Below are positions 7,773-17,896 of a stretch of DNA of 39,990 nucleotides, one piece after another. Made by a program: the position numbers and the translations under genes. The notes beneath the pieces are model-generated. The model was not told where the DNA came from. It saw only the letters and a list, made by a program, of their open reading frames with translations, and did not search any database. Where the stretch lies: NCBI GenBank assembly GCA_937900425.1, contig CALCDT010000078.1, positions 1-39,990 on the forward strand, given 5' to 3'. This DNA comes from an uncultured Alphaproteobacteria bacterium (GTDB taxonomy: Bacteria > Pseudomonadota > Alphaproteobacteria > Rhizobiales > Pleomorphomonadaceae). How positions within the stretch are numbered: the first letter of the stretch is position 1; each line of letters starts with the position of its first letter.

Positions 7773-8858
7773 CTATTGCGCGGCGGCGAGCACGCCGTGG
7801 CCTCCCGCGGCCGGGGCGCTCGACGTCGTGAAGCGGTCGAAGAACACCCGGTCGCCGTCGAAGCCGTTCATGAACAGCACCGGCTGCAGCGCGTCGATCA
7901 TCGGCGGCGGGCCGCAGGCGTAGACGTCGCCGGCGCCGTCGATGGCGAGATCCTTCAGCACCGCGTCGACGCAGGCATGGACGAAGCCGCGCTCGCCGGT
8001 CCACTCCGCGTCGTCTCCCGCGTGGGAGAGGACGGGGATGAAGCGGACCGAGGGGTGCGCCGCCGTCAGCGCCGCGATCTCGTCGAGGTGGAAGAGGTCG
8101 GCGCGGGTACGGGCGCCGTAGAAGAAATAGACGTCCCGGTCCTCGCCGCTGGCGAGGTGATCGTTGAGGATCGACCACACCGGCGACAGCCCCGACCCGG
8201 CCCCGACCAGGATCAACGGTCCGCTTCGGTTCTCCCGCCGGAAGCAGGTTCCGTAGGGGCCGGTGACGGTGACGGCGGCGCCGACCCGGATTCCGCCGGT
8301 GTCGAGCTCTCCGGAGAACTTTCCTTCGGGATACTTCTTGATGATGAAGGCGAGTTCTTCGGCTTCGTCCGGCGTATTTGCCATGGAGAACGAGCGCGTA
8401 ATCGTCTCCCCTTCTTGCGTGGCGACGGTGATGTCGACATATTGCCCCGCCCAGAATTTCATCGGCGCGTCGAGGCTGATCCCGATCGCACGGATGTCAT
8501 GGGTGAGACGTTCTATTCTCGAGATCCGGCCGCTGAACGTCTTGACGGCGATCGACTTCGACAGAACCTCCTCGTCGTAGTTGAGCAGGTCGACCTCGAT
8601 GTCGGAGTAGGCCAGTGTCCGGCACAGCAGGACGTGACCGCTGTCCTTCTCCGTGTCGTTGAGGGCGAAGGTCGAGTAGCGCAGCATCTCGGTCTCGCCG
8701 TCGGTCAGGATGCACTTGCAGGCCGAGCACTGGCCTTCCTTGCAGCCGTGAGGAAGCGAGATCCCCTGCCGGAAGGCGGCGTTCAGCACCGTTTCGCCTT
8801 CCTCGACCTCGAACTCGACGCCGACCGGCTCGAGCCGCACGGTATGGGTTGCAGGCAT
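7773..8858 (-). CDS. prmB: Propane monooxygenase reductase ([2Fe-2S]/FAD/NADH)
   Basis: The 361-residue electron-transfer component feeds electrons from NADH to the diiron hydroxylase. The N-terminal plant-type ferredoxin domain has cysteines at 39, 44, 47 and 79 (CKEGQCSAC ... LLCRT). It is followed by an FAD domain with the RSFSMANTP flavin motif, then an NAD domain with GAGSGLSPVWS and CGPPPMIDA. The start was set at the ATG at 8858 (MPATHT), with GGGAG eight bases upstream; a TTG five codons earlier is less likely. It follows prmA by 106 bases. Length and domain order match MmoC/PrmB-type reductases. Confidence 0.95.
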   Translation of the reverse strand: MPATHTVRLEPVGVEFEVEEGETVLNAAFRQGISLPHGCKEGQCSACKCILTDGETEMLRYSTFALNDTEKDSGHVLLCRTLAYSDIEVDLLNYDEEVLSKSIAVKTFSGRISRIERLTHDIRAIGISLDAPMKFWAGQYVDITVATQEGETITRSFSMANTPDEAEELAFIIKKYPEGKFSGELDTGGIRVGAAVTVTGPYGTCFRRENRSGPLILVGAGSGLSPVWSILNDHLASGEDRDVYFFYGARTRADLFHLDEIAALTAAHPSVRFIPVLSHAGDDAEWTGERGFVHACVDAVLKDLAIDGAGDVYACGPPPMIDALQPVLFMNGFDGDRVFFDRFTTSSAPAAGGHGVLAAAQ

Positions 8859-8964
8859 GAGGTGGTCTCCCAAGGCTCCGCCCCGCGCGGTCCCGCAGGG
8901 ATCGCGTTCCGGCGGCCCGGTCGGGGTGAGGAGGCCGCGAAGGACGGCCTCCCCGTCCCGCGGC

Positions 8965-10632
8965 TCAGTTGCAGGGGTTGATCGTGAAGCCCGCCCGATA
9001 CTCGGCGAGGTGCTTCTCCCGGTCGGCCGGGCTCATCTCCCGGAGCAGCGTCAGCGGCGACAGCAGCGTGTGGCCGCGGACGTCGTCGAGCGTCCACATG
9101 TCGCCGTCGTCGAAGCGCAGGTGCGGCTGCGGCACCAGCGTGCGGCCGTCCGAGCGCACGAAGTTGAGATCCTTGATGGCGTCCGCCAGATCCCAGCCGT
9201 GGTAGAGCGTCTCCCACTCGCGCTTGCCGGAGAAGCGGCCCATCGCCGGGGTCGGCCGGCCCTGGTACTCGTTCGAGAAGGCCTCGACGGCGGTCCAGCG
9301 GTCGAGCTCGTGGGCGAAGGTGTGCAGCTGGCCGTCGATCTCGTCGACCACCATGTCCTCGCGGATCAGGCAGGGCACGAGGCAGCTCCAGCAGCGGTGC
9401 GGATAGACGTAGCCGACCTCCTCGTTGAAGGTCACGACCTTGCTGCCCGGCTTGCTGAGCTTGGCGTACCACTTCCAGAACTCGCCGAACTCAGCGTACC
9501 AGCCCGGATACTTCTGCTCGAACCAGTCGAAGTCGCGCTCGGTCTGGGCCTCGATCCGCCAGAAGTTGACCGGCCAGCCGACGGCGAAGAACTGGGCGAC
9601 CTTGTGGACGTAGTTCTTCTTGGTCAGGCGGTTCCAGGCTTCCTGGACGTCGTCGTGGTGGATCTTGATGCCGTATTTCTCGAGCGGCAGCATGTAGGTC
9701 CGGTAATAGTCCTCGAAGATCCAGCGGTGCCACATCTCCGCGTAGGATTCCTTGGACTTGTCGCGGTTGGTGGTGCCGTATTCGATGAAGGTGCCGATCG
9801 CCGCATCGACGATGGCGTGATTCTGCCAGAAGGCGTAGCGCAGGTCGCGCTCCAGCAGCAGATGGTTCTCCGGCTCCTTGAGCGCGGCCATCAGCAGCGA
9901 GTGGCCGTTGCCGATGTGGCGGCTCTCGTCGGACTGCACCGACAGGAACACGGTCGGCAGGGCGTAGTCGCCATTGCGGGCGGCCTCCGACGGCATCGCG
10001 ACGAAGAGGGTGTTGGTGAAGGCGGTCTCGGCGACCACGGTCAGGTACATGCAGGCGGCGGTCATGGTGTCGCCGGTGATGAACCCTTCACCGAACTGGC
10101 GGCCGATCGTCGTCGCATAGCACTTGCCGAAGGCTTCCTCGGTGATGTCGAAGCCGGCCGGGTCGATGTAGTTCTCCATGTACCACTTCTTCAGGTTCAT
10201 CTGAATCGTGGAATGGCGGAACTCGTCGACCATCTGCATGGTGAAGCCGGTGCGCAGGTCCTCGCCGGGCGCCAGCCGCGCCACCATGGCCATGGAACGG
10301 GCCGCCGAGATCTCCGGGAACGGAATGATCGCCAGGAACAGCTTCATCCACTCGACCCAGCGCGGCTCGACGTTGCGGAACATGTCGCCGCGCAGCGCCG
10401 CGTCGAGGGCGCCGTAGACCCGGTTGTCCTTCTCCTCCTGCATCGGGAAATAGGAGCGCAGCACCTGCTTCATCGGATCGCGCGGCGCCTTGGAGATCTT
10501 GTAGTCGGTCGGAAACGTCATCGCTTCCTGGACGTAGCTCGGGTTCCAGCCGAGGTCGGAAATCTTCTTCGTCGCCTCGCCCACGGAAATTCCGCGCTGC
10601 GAAGTGATCTTGTTGAGCGTCAGGGACGACAT
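8965..10632 (-). CDS. prmA: Propane monooxygenase hydroxylase alpha (diiron catalytic) subunit
   Basis: This 555-residue catalytic subunit of a soluble diiron monooxygenase carries the full ligand set: Glu107 (FPEISA), Glu137 and His140 (DEFRH), Glu202 (VVAETAF), and Glu236 and His239 (DESRH). The intervals of 30, 3, 65, 34 and 3 residues are identical to those of methane monooxygenase MmoX (114, 144, 147, 209, 243, 246). Overall it looks like the group 5 propane/phenol/acetone monooxygenases (PrmA, MimA). These oxidise propane mainly at C2, and some also oxidise acetone to acetol. The start at 10632 has GGGAGG eight bases upstream. It is the first gene after a sigma-54 promoter. Exact substrate range cannot be read from sequence. 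Confidence 0.96.
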   Translation of the reverse strand: MSSLTLNKITSQRGISVGEATKKISDLGWNPSYVQEAMTFPTDYKISKAPRDPMKQVLRSYFPMQEEKDNRVYGALDAALRGDMFRNVEPRWVEWMKLFLAIIPFPEISAARSMAMVARLAPGEDLRTGFTMQMVDEFRHSTIQMNLKKWYMENYIDPAGFDITEEAFGKCYATTIGRQFGEGFITGDTMTAACMYLTVVAETAFTNTLFVAMPSEAARNGDYALPTVFLSVQSDESRHIGNGHSLLMAALKEPENHLLLERDLRYAFWQNHAIVDAAIGTFIEYGTTNRDKSKESYAEMWHRWIFEDYYRTYMLPLEKYGIKIHHDDVQEAWNRLTKKNYVHKVAQFFAVGWPVNFWRIEAQTERDFDWFEQKYPGWYAEFGEFWKWYAKLSKPGSKVVTFNEEVGYVYPHRCWSCLVPCLIREDMVVDEIDGQLHTFAHELDRWTAVEAFSNEYQGRPTPAMGRFSGKREWETLYHGWDLADAIKDLNFVRSDGRTLVPQPHLRFDDGDMWTLDDVRGHTLLSPLTLLREMSPADREKHLAEYRAGFTINPCN

Positions 10633-10980
10633 GAATGAACCTCCCGTCGAAAGGTTATGGATCACGGGCGGCCTGCCCGTTCGAAGCGGCCTTCTTCTCA
10701 CCGCGAGTTGACGACCGCCGATCCGCACGCACGCGCTGGGGGCACGTCGGCGGCCGGTCGATCCACGTCGGCAAAGGTGCTCGAGGAAGGTCCGTCCGCC
10801 CTCCCGCGACGCGGCGTCTCGTGCACGTGGGGCACGATCCGTCGCCGGCCGCAGGTCCGGCTCGAACGGGTGAGGTTCCTCCCATTCCTTCGTTCTTGTG
10901 ACATCGCGCCGGCACGGCATCCGGGCCGCCTTGCGAGCGAAAGTCCCGTCCGGGCCGTCCGCGATGGCTTCTTGTTGTGC
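10633..10980 (-). other. Long untranslated leader of the prm operon
   Basis: About 348 bases separate the predicted sigma-54 start site (near 10980) from the prmA start codon. I see no well-supported gene here. An 86-residue minus-strand frame (10655-10915) is Arg/Pro-rich and looks like a composition artefact, although a leader peptide cannot be excluded. The length leaves room for post-transcriptional control. Confidence 0.45.
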
Positions 10981-10990
10981 CGAACGACGT

Positions 10991-11006
10991 GGCAATTCGC
11001 GTGCCA
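10991..11006 (-). promoter_or_regulatory. Sigma-54 (RpoN) promoter of the prm operon
   Basis: Read on the minus strand, the sequence is TGGCACGCGAATTGCC. It matches the RpoN consensus YTGGCACG-N4-TTGCW at every position except the last, including the invariant GG (-24) and GC (-12) with correct spacing. The predicted start site is near 10980. It points at prmA, and a sigma-54 activator gene lies in the same cluster. Confidence 0.88.
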
Positions 11007-11078
11007 GATTAGAAGGACTTTGATTTTCATCGAGAAAAGTCCCAACGGTCACCCACCGCCCGGAAGAGACGTCGAAAC

Positions 11079-11139
11079 TGTAAAGATTCGTTACACCATT
11101 CTTTTACAGATGTAATTCCTGTCGCTTTGCTTATTTACA
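11079..11139. promoter_or_regulatory. Cluster of TGTAA/TTACA half-sites, probable activator binding region
   Basis: This is an AT-richer patch in GC-rich DNA. It holds five TGTAA or TTACA pentamers: 11079-11083, 11091-11095, 11104-11108, 11111-11115 and 11135-11139. They form the inverted pairs TGTAA-N7-TTACA and TTACA-GA-TGTAA, nested within a larger CTGTAAA...TTTACAG palindrome (11078-11109). The patch starts about 73 bases upstream of the -24 box, the usual distance for an enhancer bound by a sigma-54 activator. The assignment to the neighbouring AcoR-type regulator is inference. Confidence 0.6.
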
Positions 11140-11213
11140 TTGTGCAATGCAGAATACTTTTCTTGTATTTATCTATTGAATGTCGTCGGGCGAGATCCTT
11201 ATGCTGGGTGCTC

Positions 11214-11729
11214 ATGGAGAGTGCGTTCTCCCCGACCCTTCACGGCGATGCCATGCCCCGCAGCGGATCCGATCCCGAGCAGCCTTCCTTCGCGCCGACG
11301 CCGGGCGGCGACGTCGCGGCCGACCTCGCCCGCCTGATGGCGCGCGATCTCGTCTTCGTCATGCGCTTCCTCGGCGAGAGCCAGCACCGGCTGCAGGGTC
11401 ATTTCCAGGAGTTCATCCTCGCCGAGCTCGCCCGCGCCGGCGTCTCGCGAGCCTCCCATCCGCTGATCGGCGGCTTCGCCGAGACCCACGCGCTGATGAT
11501 GCGCGACTTCGTCTTCGCCGGGGTCTCGCTCAGCCGGCAGTTCCGGATCGACGAGATCGAGCGCCTGCTCGGCGACACCACCTCGCTGCTGCGCGTCGAC
11601 ATCTGGGACCAGCTGCGCCGTCACGTCGAGATGGCCGAGGAGCAGTTTCGAGGCCAGTTGCCCCGCTTCGCCGGCGAACTCGACCGCTATCTTCCGCCGG
11701 CGCCCGGCGAGGGAGACGGCGATGACTGA
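11214..11729 (+). CDS. Hypothetical helical protein, first gene of the divergent operon
   Basis: This 171-residue protein is of no family I recognise. From about residue 30 it is predicted helical and amphipathic, with segments such as ARLMARDLVFVMRFLGESQ, then repeated acidic and basic helices up to a Pro/Gly/Asp-rich tail. There is no signal peptide or membrane segment. The start is uncertain: ATG 11214 is the most upstream reasonable choice and has a weak ribosome site, and ATG 11253 (MPRSGSD) is the alternative. Its end overlaps the next gene by eight bases, so the two are probably translationally coupled. It is transcribed away from prmA across the shared control region, which suggests a role linked to the monooxygenase or its regulation. 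Confidence 0.7.
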   Translation: MESAFSPTLHGDAMPRSGSDPEQPSFAPTPGGDVAADLARLMARDLVFVMRFLGESQHRLQGHFQEFILAELARAGVSRASHPLIGGFAETHALMMRDFVFAGVSLSRQFRIDEIERLLGDTTSLLRVDIWDQLRRHVEMAEEQFRGQLPRFAGELDRYLPPAPGEGDGDD

Positions 11730-12018
11730 CCCCGCCGCCTTGCAGGACCTGCTGCGACGGCGGCTCGCGCTGGTCGGCCGGCTCGCCGAGGCCACCGCCG
11801 ACGCCCAGAAGCTCGGCCAGCGCATCGGCGGCCTCGACATGGACCGCCTTCGCTTCGAGATGGACGCGGCGGGCGGCCGCGGCCCGGGCGGGACCGTGCG
11901 GCGCGACACCGAAGACGCGATCGCCGCCGCGGAGGCCGAGCTCGACCGCTGCCGGCGGCGGATCGACGCCCTCGAGGCCGAGATCGCGGAGCTGATCGCG
12001 GCGATCGCCGGCCGCTGA
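11722..12018 (+). CDS. Small coiled-coil protein
   Basis: This 98-residue protein is dominated by two helices with heptad-like spacing, residues about 5-45 and 60-97 (for example RRRIDALEAEIAELIA). They are separated by a Gly/Arg-rich turn (GGRGPGGTVRR), which suggests an antiparallel coiled-coil hairpin. The start codon overlaps the preceding stop and has GGGAG upstream. I do not recognise the family. It may form a complex with its neighbours; this is inferred only from coupling. Confidence 0.7.
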   Translation: MTDPAALQDLLRRRLALVGRLAEATADAQKLGQRIGGLDMDRLRFEMDAAGGRGPGGTVRRDTEDAIAAAEAELDRCRRRIDALEAEIAELIAAIAGR

Positions 12019-12141
12019 CCGCTCCGCGCGGCCCGGCGCCGCGAGGCGACCCGGCGGCCACGCGACCGGCCGGCCGAATGGACCGGCCCGACGACCCGGC
12101 ACGCCGAACCGGCGGAGCGAACCCGCTTGAGGAACGAGACC

Positions 12142-13287
12142 ATGAACGAGCATGCGGCGCCGACCTTCGAACTCTACGACCTGCTGGCGCGGACCTGGCC
12201 CACCGCAGCCCCGGTCGCGGCCCTCGCCTTCTCGGGCGACGGCACCACCGCGGTCTTCGCCCTCGCCGACGGAACGCTGGCGCTGGCCGGGACGGCGGAC
12301 GACGAGGCCCCGGAGACCCGCATCCGCATGAGCGCCGACGTCGGCCGCGCGACCATCCGGCCGCGGTCGGCGCCGGTCCCGGCGCTGCGATCGCTCGCCG
12401 TCGGCGGCGGCGCGGCGGCGCTCGCATCCTTCGACGGTGCCGACGTGCTCGTCGGCACCGGATCGGGCCGCGTCGTCGCAGTCGACCCGGGCGGCACCGC
12501 GCGGGAGACCGGCCTCGCCGCCGCGGGGCCGATCGTCGCCCTCGACCATTGCCCGAAGACCGGCATGACCGTCGCAAGCGACGGCACGGGCCTGCTCATG
12601 ACCGTCGATCTCGGCCTTCCGGTGCTGCGCCGCGACAGCGCCGGTCCGCCGATCCGCCTGCTGCGCCTGTCACCGGACGGGCGCCATGTCGCCGTCGTGC
12701 GGGATCGACAGCTCACGGTTTCCCCCGTCGACGGCGAGCCGGACGCCGCCGCGATCGCCCTGCCGGCCCGGCCGACCGCGGTCGCGTGGCGGGCCGGCGG
12801 CCGCTGGCTCGCCTGTCCGCTCGAGACCGGCGGTTTCGCCCTCGTCGATCTCGCGGCGGGCACCGCCGCGGCGATCGGCGGCTTTCCGGTCGCGGTCGAG
12901 ACCGCGGAGTTCAGCACCCCGGCCGACGCCGTCGTCGCCTCGGGCGCCTTCCGCATCGCCGCCTGGTCGATGGCGGCCCTCTCGGCCCGCGGCGGCGACG
13001 CAGCCGGATCGGGCGTTCTGAAGACCGGCGTTCTGGAAACCGGCCGACGCGGCTTCGTCGCGGTCTCGCGCCTCGCCGTCCATCCGAAGAAGAAGCTCGT
13101 CGCCGCCGCCTACGACAACGGCCAGATCGTCGTCGCCCAGATCGGCGCGCCCGACGAACTCGTCGTGCGCGGCCGCGGCGGCCGGGTCACCGCGCTGGCC
13201 TGGTCGCCGAACGGCCGCCATCTCGCCGTCGGCGGGAGCGACGGCACCGCCGCCCTCGTCGGCCTGCCGCCGCAGATCTTCAAGTGA
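12142..13287 (+). CDS. WD40/YVTN-like beta-propeller protein, function unknown
   Basis: This 381-residue protein is built of about seven or eight repeats of 40-50 residues. Typical blade strands are VAALAFSGDGTTAVFAL, IRLLRLSPDGRHVAVV, VSRLAVHPKKKLVAAAYDNGQ and VTALAWSPNGRHLAVGGSDGT. It has no signal peptide, so it is probably cytoplasmic and acts as a protein-binding scaffold. The chosen start, 12142, is preceded by GAGGAA; an in-frame TTG at 12127 lacks support. It sits in the four-gene operon divergent from prmA. I know of no defined role for such a protein in soluble diiron monooxygenase systems. Confidence 0.78.
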   Translation: MNEHAAPTFELYDLLARTWPTAAPVAALAFSGDGTTAVFALADGTLALAGTADDEAPETRIRMSADVGRATIRPRSAPVPALRSLAVGGGAAALASFDGADVLVGTGSGRVVAVDPGGTARETGLAAAGPIVALDHCPKTGMTVASDGTGLLMTVDLGLPVLRRDSAGPPIRLLRLSPDGRHVAVVRDRQLTVSPVDGEPDAAAIALPARPTAVAWRAGGRWLACPLETGGFALVDLAAGTAAAIGGFPVAVETAEFSTPADAVVASGAFRIAAWSMAALSARGGDAAGSGVLKTGVLETGRRGFVAVSRLAVHPKKKLVAAAYDNGQIVVAQIGAPDELVVRGRGGRVTALAWSPNGRHLAVGGSDGTAALVGLPPQIFK

Positions 13288-13341
13288 CCCGAGGGGAGCG
13301 GCCCGCCGCAGCCCCGCTTTGCAACGGAAAGGACCACAGCC

Positions 13342-13539
13342 ATGTCCCGGATCGGCCCGATGGAAGCGAGCGCGGAAGAGCGCAGCAAGGACGAGTTCTT
13401 CGGCAGGATCGCGATGCTGAGTGAAGAGATGATCGCCGCCCACGGCAAGGATTTCACCATGGGCGCCTTCGTGCTGGCGGCCCGCTGGATCGCCGAAGGC
13501 CGGATGGGTCCGGCCGGACAGTCGCCGCCCGCCAACTGA
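13342..13539 (+). CDS. Small conserved-looking protein (65 residues)
   Basis: This is a short ORF of 65 residues with a good ribosome site (GGAAAGG) before ATG 13342. It lies 54 bases after the beta-propeller gene. The middle is helical (AMLSEEMIAAHGKDFTMGAFVLAARWIAEG) and the ends are disordered. I recognise no domain. It is probably the last gene of the operon, since the next gene is convergent. Confidence 0.6.
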   Translation: MSRIGPMEASAEERSKDEFFGRIAMLSEEMIAAHGKDFTMGAFVLAARWIAEGRMGPAGQSPPAN

Positions 13540-13673
13540 AGCCGGAAACGGAAACCCGGCCCCGTCGCAGTCCTGTGGGCCCGCTCGGGTGGCCCCACCG
13601 GTCGGGCCGCCCTTCGATCCGGGAGCGCACGCGGGCGAGGCAGCGGATTGGTCGCATCCCGGCTCGGCGGCCG

Positions 13674-15845
<2,172 letters not shown>

Positions 15846-16075
15846 CCTTCGATCCCGTCCCTGAGGCCTCGGGTGCGGCGCCCGGTCGGTCCCGCCGCTC
15901 AAGCCCGTTCCTTTCCTGCACGCGCCAATCGGCGCCTTGGCTTTCCGGCTCCGTGCCGAGAGAGGTCGGATCCGCCCTTTCATGCATGAGGCACAAATGT
16001 CCGGAACCGGATCCTTCGTCCTTTCGTGCGCTGGCGCCGGTTCGGATCGACGCCGCCGAACCGGAAGGCCGGCAG

Positions 16076-16579
16076 TCAGCCGGCCGTCGGTTCGATCGCC
16101 AGCCGTTCGGCGATCGCCGTCTTGAGGTCCGCCTCGGCCTGCCTGCCGCCGACGAGACGGCCGTCGAGGTCGGCGAGGCCGGCCGCGACATCGGCGTCGA
16201 GCGGACTGAAGAAACCGTTCTCGCGCGTCGCCAGCCGGAACCGCTCCTCGCCGCCGCTGCGTCTCAGGTCGCCGAGATGATGGAGTTGCCGGCCGCTGCC
16301 GAGGTCCATCACCACGACGCGGCCGTTGGCGCTGATCCGGACGTGGGGCCGCGGCACCGCCTCCGCGGCCGGCGGTGACAGCGCGTGAACGCTCGGCCCC
16401 GCCGCCGGTGACGTCTGCGGCTGCGCCCCCTCCGCCCGTGCCCTGCGCGACGCCGAGTAGGCGCCGCGGCTGAACTGGTCGGCGAGCCCGACGATGGTCG
16501 CCCGGTTGTCCTGCAGCACCTTGCGCAGATGGGCGTCCTCGCGCCGGGGTTCGTTCGACTTCGAGAAGAATTCCACCAT
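16076..16579 (-). CDS. Hypothetical protein
   Basis: This 167-residue ORF is of no family I recognise. It begins with a charged helical region (MVEFFSKSNEPRREDAHLRK). A Pro/Ala-rich linker (about 45-75) follows, then a beta-rich stretch around VRISANGRVVVMDLGSGRQ and a helical end. There is no signal peptide. The start at 16579 was chosen because the homology-free upstream extension to 16852 is Arg/Pro-rich. It lies just upstream of the sigma-54 activator, on the same strand, separated by about 230 bases. Whether it belongs to the propane gene set is unknown. Confidence 0.55.
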   Translation of the reverse strand: MVEFFSKSNEPRREDAHLRKVLQDNRATIVGLADQFSRGAYSASRRARAEGAQPQTSPAAGPSVHALSPPAAEAVPRPHVRISANGRVVVMDLGSGRQLHHLGDLRRSGGEERFRLATRENGFFSPLDADVAAGLADLDGRLVGGRQAEADLKTAIAERLAIEPTAG

Positions 16580-17344
16580 GAAGAGCCCTTTCGTCGTCCT
16601 GCCCGCGAGAAAGAGTGCGCTGGGAGCGGCGGCACCATGCGCCGGTGGCCGCCCCGGCCTTCGCAGCGACCGCCCCGGCCATTCGCACGGAGCACGCACG
16701 CCCGGCGTCCGTGGCCACCGTCCCCGGCCCACTCCCGGGTCGGCCACCTCGGTCCGCTTCCCGCCATCGATCCCCGGGTCGGCGATCGTCTCGCCGCCCG
16801 CGCCTCGCGGCTGCGGCCGCCACCGGCCCGCGCCAGCCTGGGCGCCTGTCACGGGGCGCCTGTCACGGCGACAGCAGACTAAATCGATTTTATGCGTATT
16901 TCCACGACGGAGGTATTATCCCTTTGCGACATTCGCCGCGATCGGCCGCGTCTGCCGGCGCCCCGTCGTCGCGCCATGTCCTCCCCGCTCCCGCTCTCCG
17001 AACCCGCTTGCGGGCCTGCGACGTCGCCTGCGACCACATTCGACCGATTCTGATGTTGGCCTTTGCGGACGCGGACCGGTATCCTGCCGCCGGACGTCCC
17101 CGGCCAAGGGTCCCCGCGAGGGGTCGTCGCCGCGCGGGCAACCCGTCTCGCAGACGAAACGTCTCGCGGCCCGGCGGCCCCGACGAGGCGCCGGTCCGTC
17201 GCGGCGGCAACCGGAAAAGCCCCGCCGGCCGATCGCCCGCGGACAGGCCGGAAAAAGGCGCCGGACGGGCGCGGTCACGTCACACGCGCGAGAACGGCAA
17301 CCGGCCCGCGGAAGGTCCGGACCCGGTCCTCGCCGGAGGAGGAA
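16580..17344. other. Divergent intergenic region with AT-rich patch and tandem 14-mer
   Basis: This 765-base stretch separates two divergent genes. Open frames through it are Arg/Pro-rich shadows. Two structures stand out. One is a perfect tandem duplication of GGCGCCTGTCACGG at 16841-16854 and 16855-16868. Immediately after comes an AT-rich patch (about 16875-16920) with the palindrome AAATCGATTT at 16881-16890. The patch probably holds one or both promoters. I could not find a sigma-54 box in it. Confidence 0.5.
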
Positions 17345-17671
17345 ATGTCGATGTGCCAGATCTTCTCGCATCAGTCGCCGGAGAGCTACGCTTTCGAGAC
17401 CCGGTCGATGCGCCTCAACGGCCAGGGAACCAGCATCCGCCTCGAAAAAATCTTCTGGGAGATCCTCGAGAAGATCGCGGCCGACCAGGCGATGACCGTG
17501 CCTCGCTTCATCTCGACCCTCCATTCGGAGATCCTCGAGCTGCGCGACGACGCGCCGAACTTCACCTCGCACCTGCGCTGCATCTGCGTCGTCTTCCTCG
17601 AGCGCGGCCATGCCGCCCCGCCGGTCCGCGACGAGCTGACCGCCGCGGCACGCTCGCCGGCGCCGGCGTGA
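17345..17671 (+). CDS. Ribbon-helix-helix domain protein (RHH_4 type)
   Basis: This 108-residue protein resembles the small RHH_4 family common in alphaproteobacteria. The core is TSIRLEKIFWEILEKIAA, then MTVPRFISTLHSEILE and a C-terminal NFTSHLRCICVVFL helix. Such proteins are presumed DNA-binding regulators. The start is either ATG 17345 (GGAGG five bases upstream) or ATG 17351 (AGGAGG eight bases upstream), giving two residues' difference. It stands alone between divergent and downstream promoter regions. Its target is unknown. Confidence 0.75.
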   Translation: MSMCQIFSHQSPESYAFETRSMRLNGQGTSIRLEKIFWEILEKIAADQAMTVPRFISTLHSEILELRDDAPNFTSHLRCICVVFLERGHAAPPVRDELTAAARSPAPA

Positions 17672-17896
17672 AACGTCCTTCCTGACCGGGTGTCCGGCGA
17701 GGATGCGTCGCGGGCGATGATCGCGGCGGATCACCGGGGCAGAAGCGGCATCGGGCCGGGCGCAGGCCGGACGGGCGTCGCCCGCTCCACCCCGCGGCCC
17801 GGCGCCGCGTGTTATTCTGCTAATGCACATGACCCCGCACCCTCTGCTAGCCTGATCCAAGCGATTGAAATCAGGTGACGGGAGGCCGTGGCGGGG

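Noticed and set aside
13540..13673. GC-rich inverted repeats (GTGGGCC...GGCCCCAC) between convergent genes as a terminator
   Set aside because: The pairing is imperfect and there is no T-run, so a rho-independent terminator is not supported.
15846..16823. Extension of the sigma-54 activator to 1049 residues
   Set aside because: The extra sequence is a frame shadow over the neighbouring 167-residue ORF, with skewed Arg/Ala composition and no domain.
17852..17875. CTGAT-N13-ATCAG inverted repeat before the glyoxalase-like gene
   Set aside because: Five-base arms are too short to distinguish from chance without a second copy or conservation.
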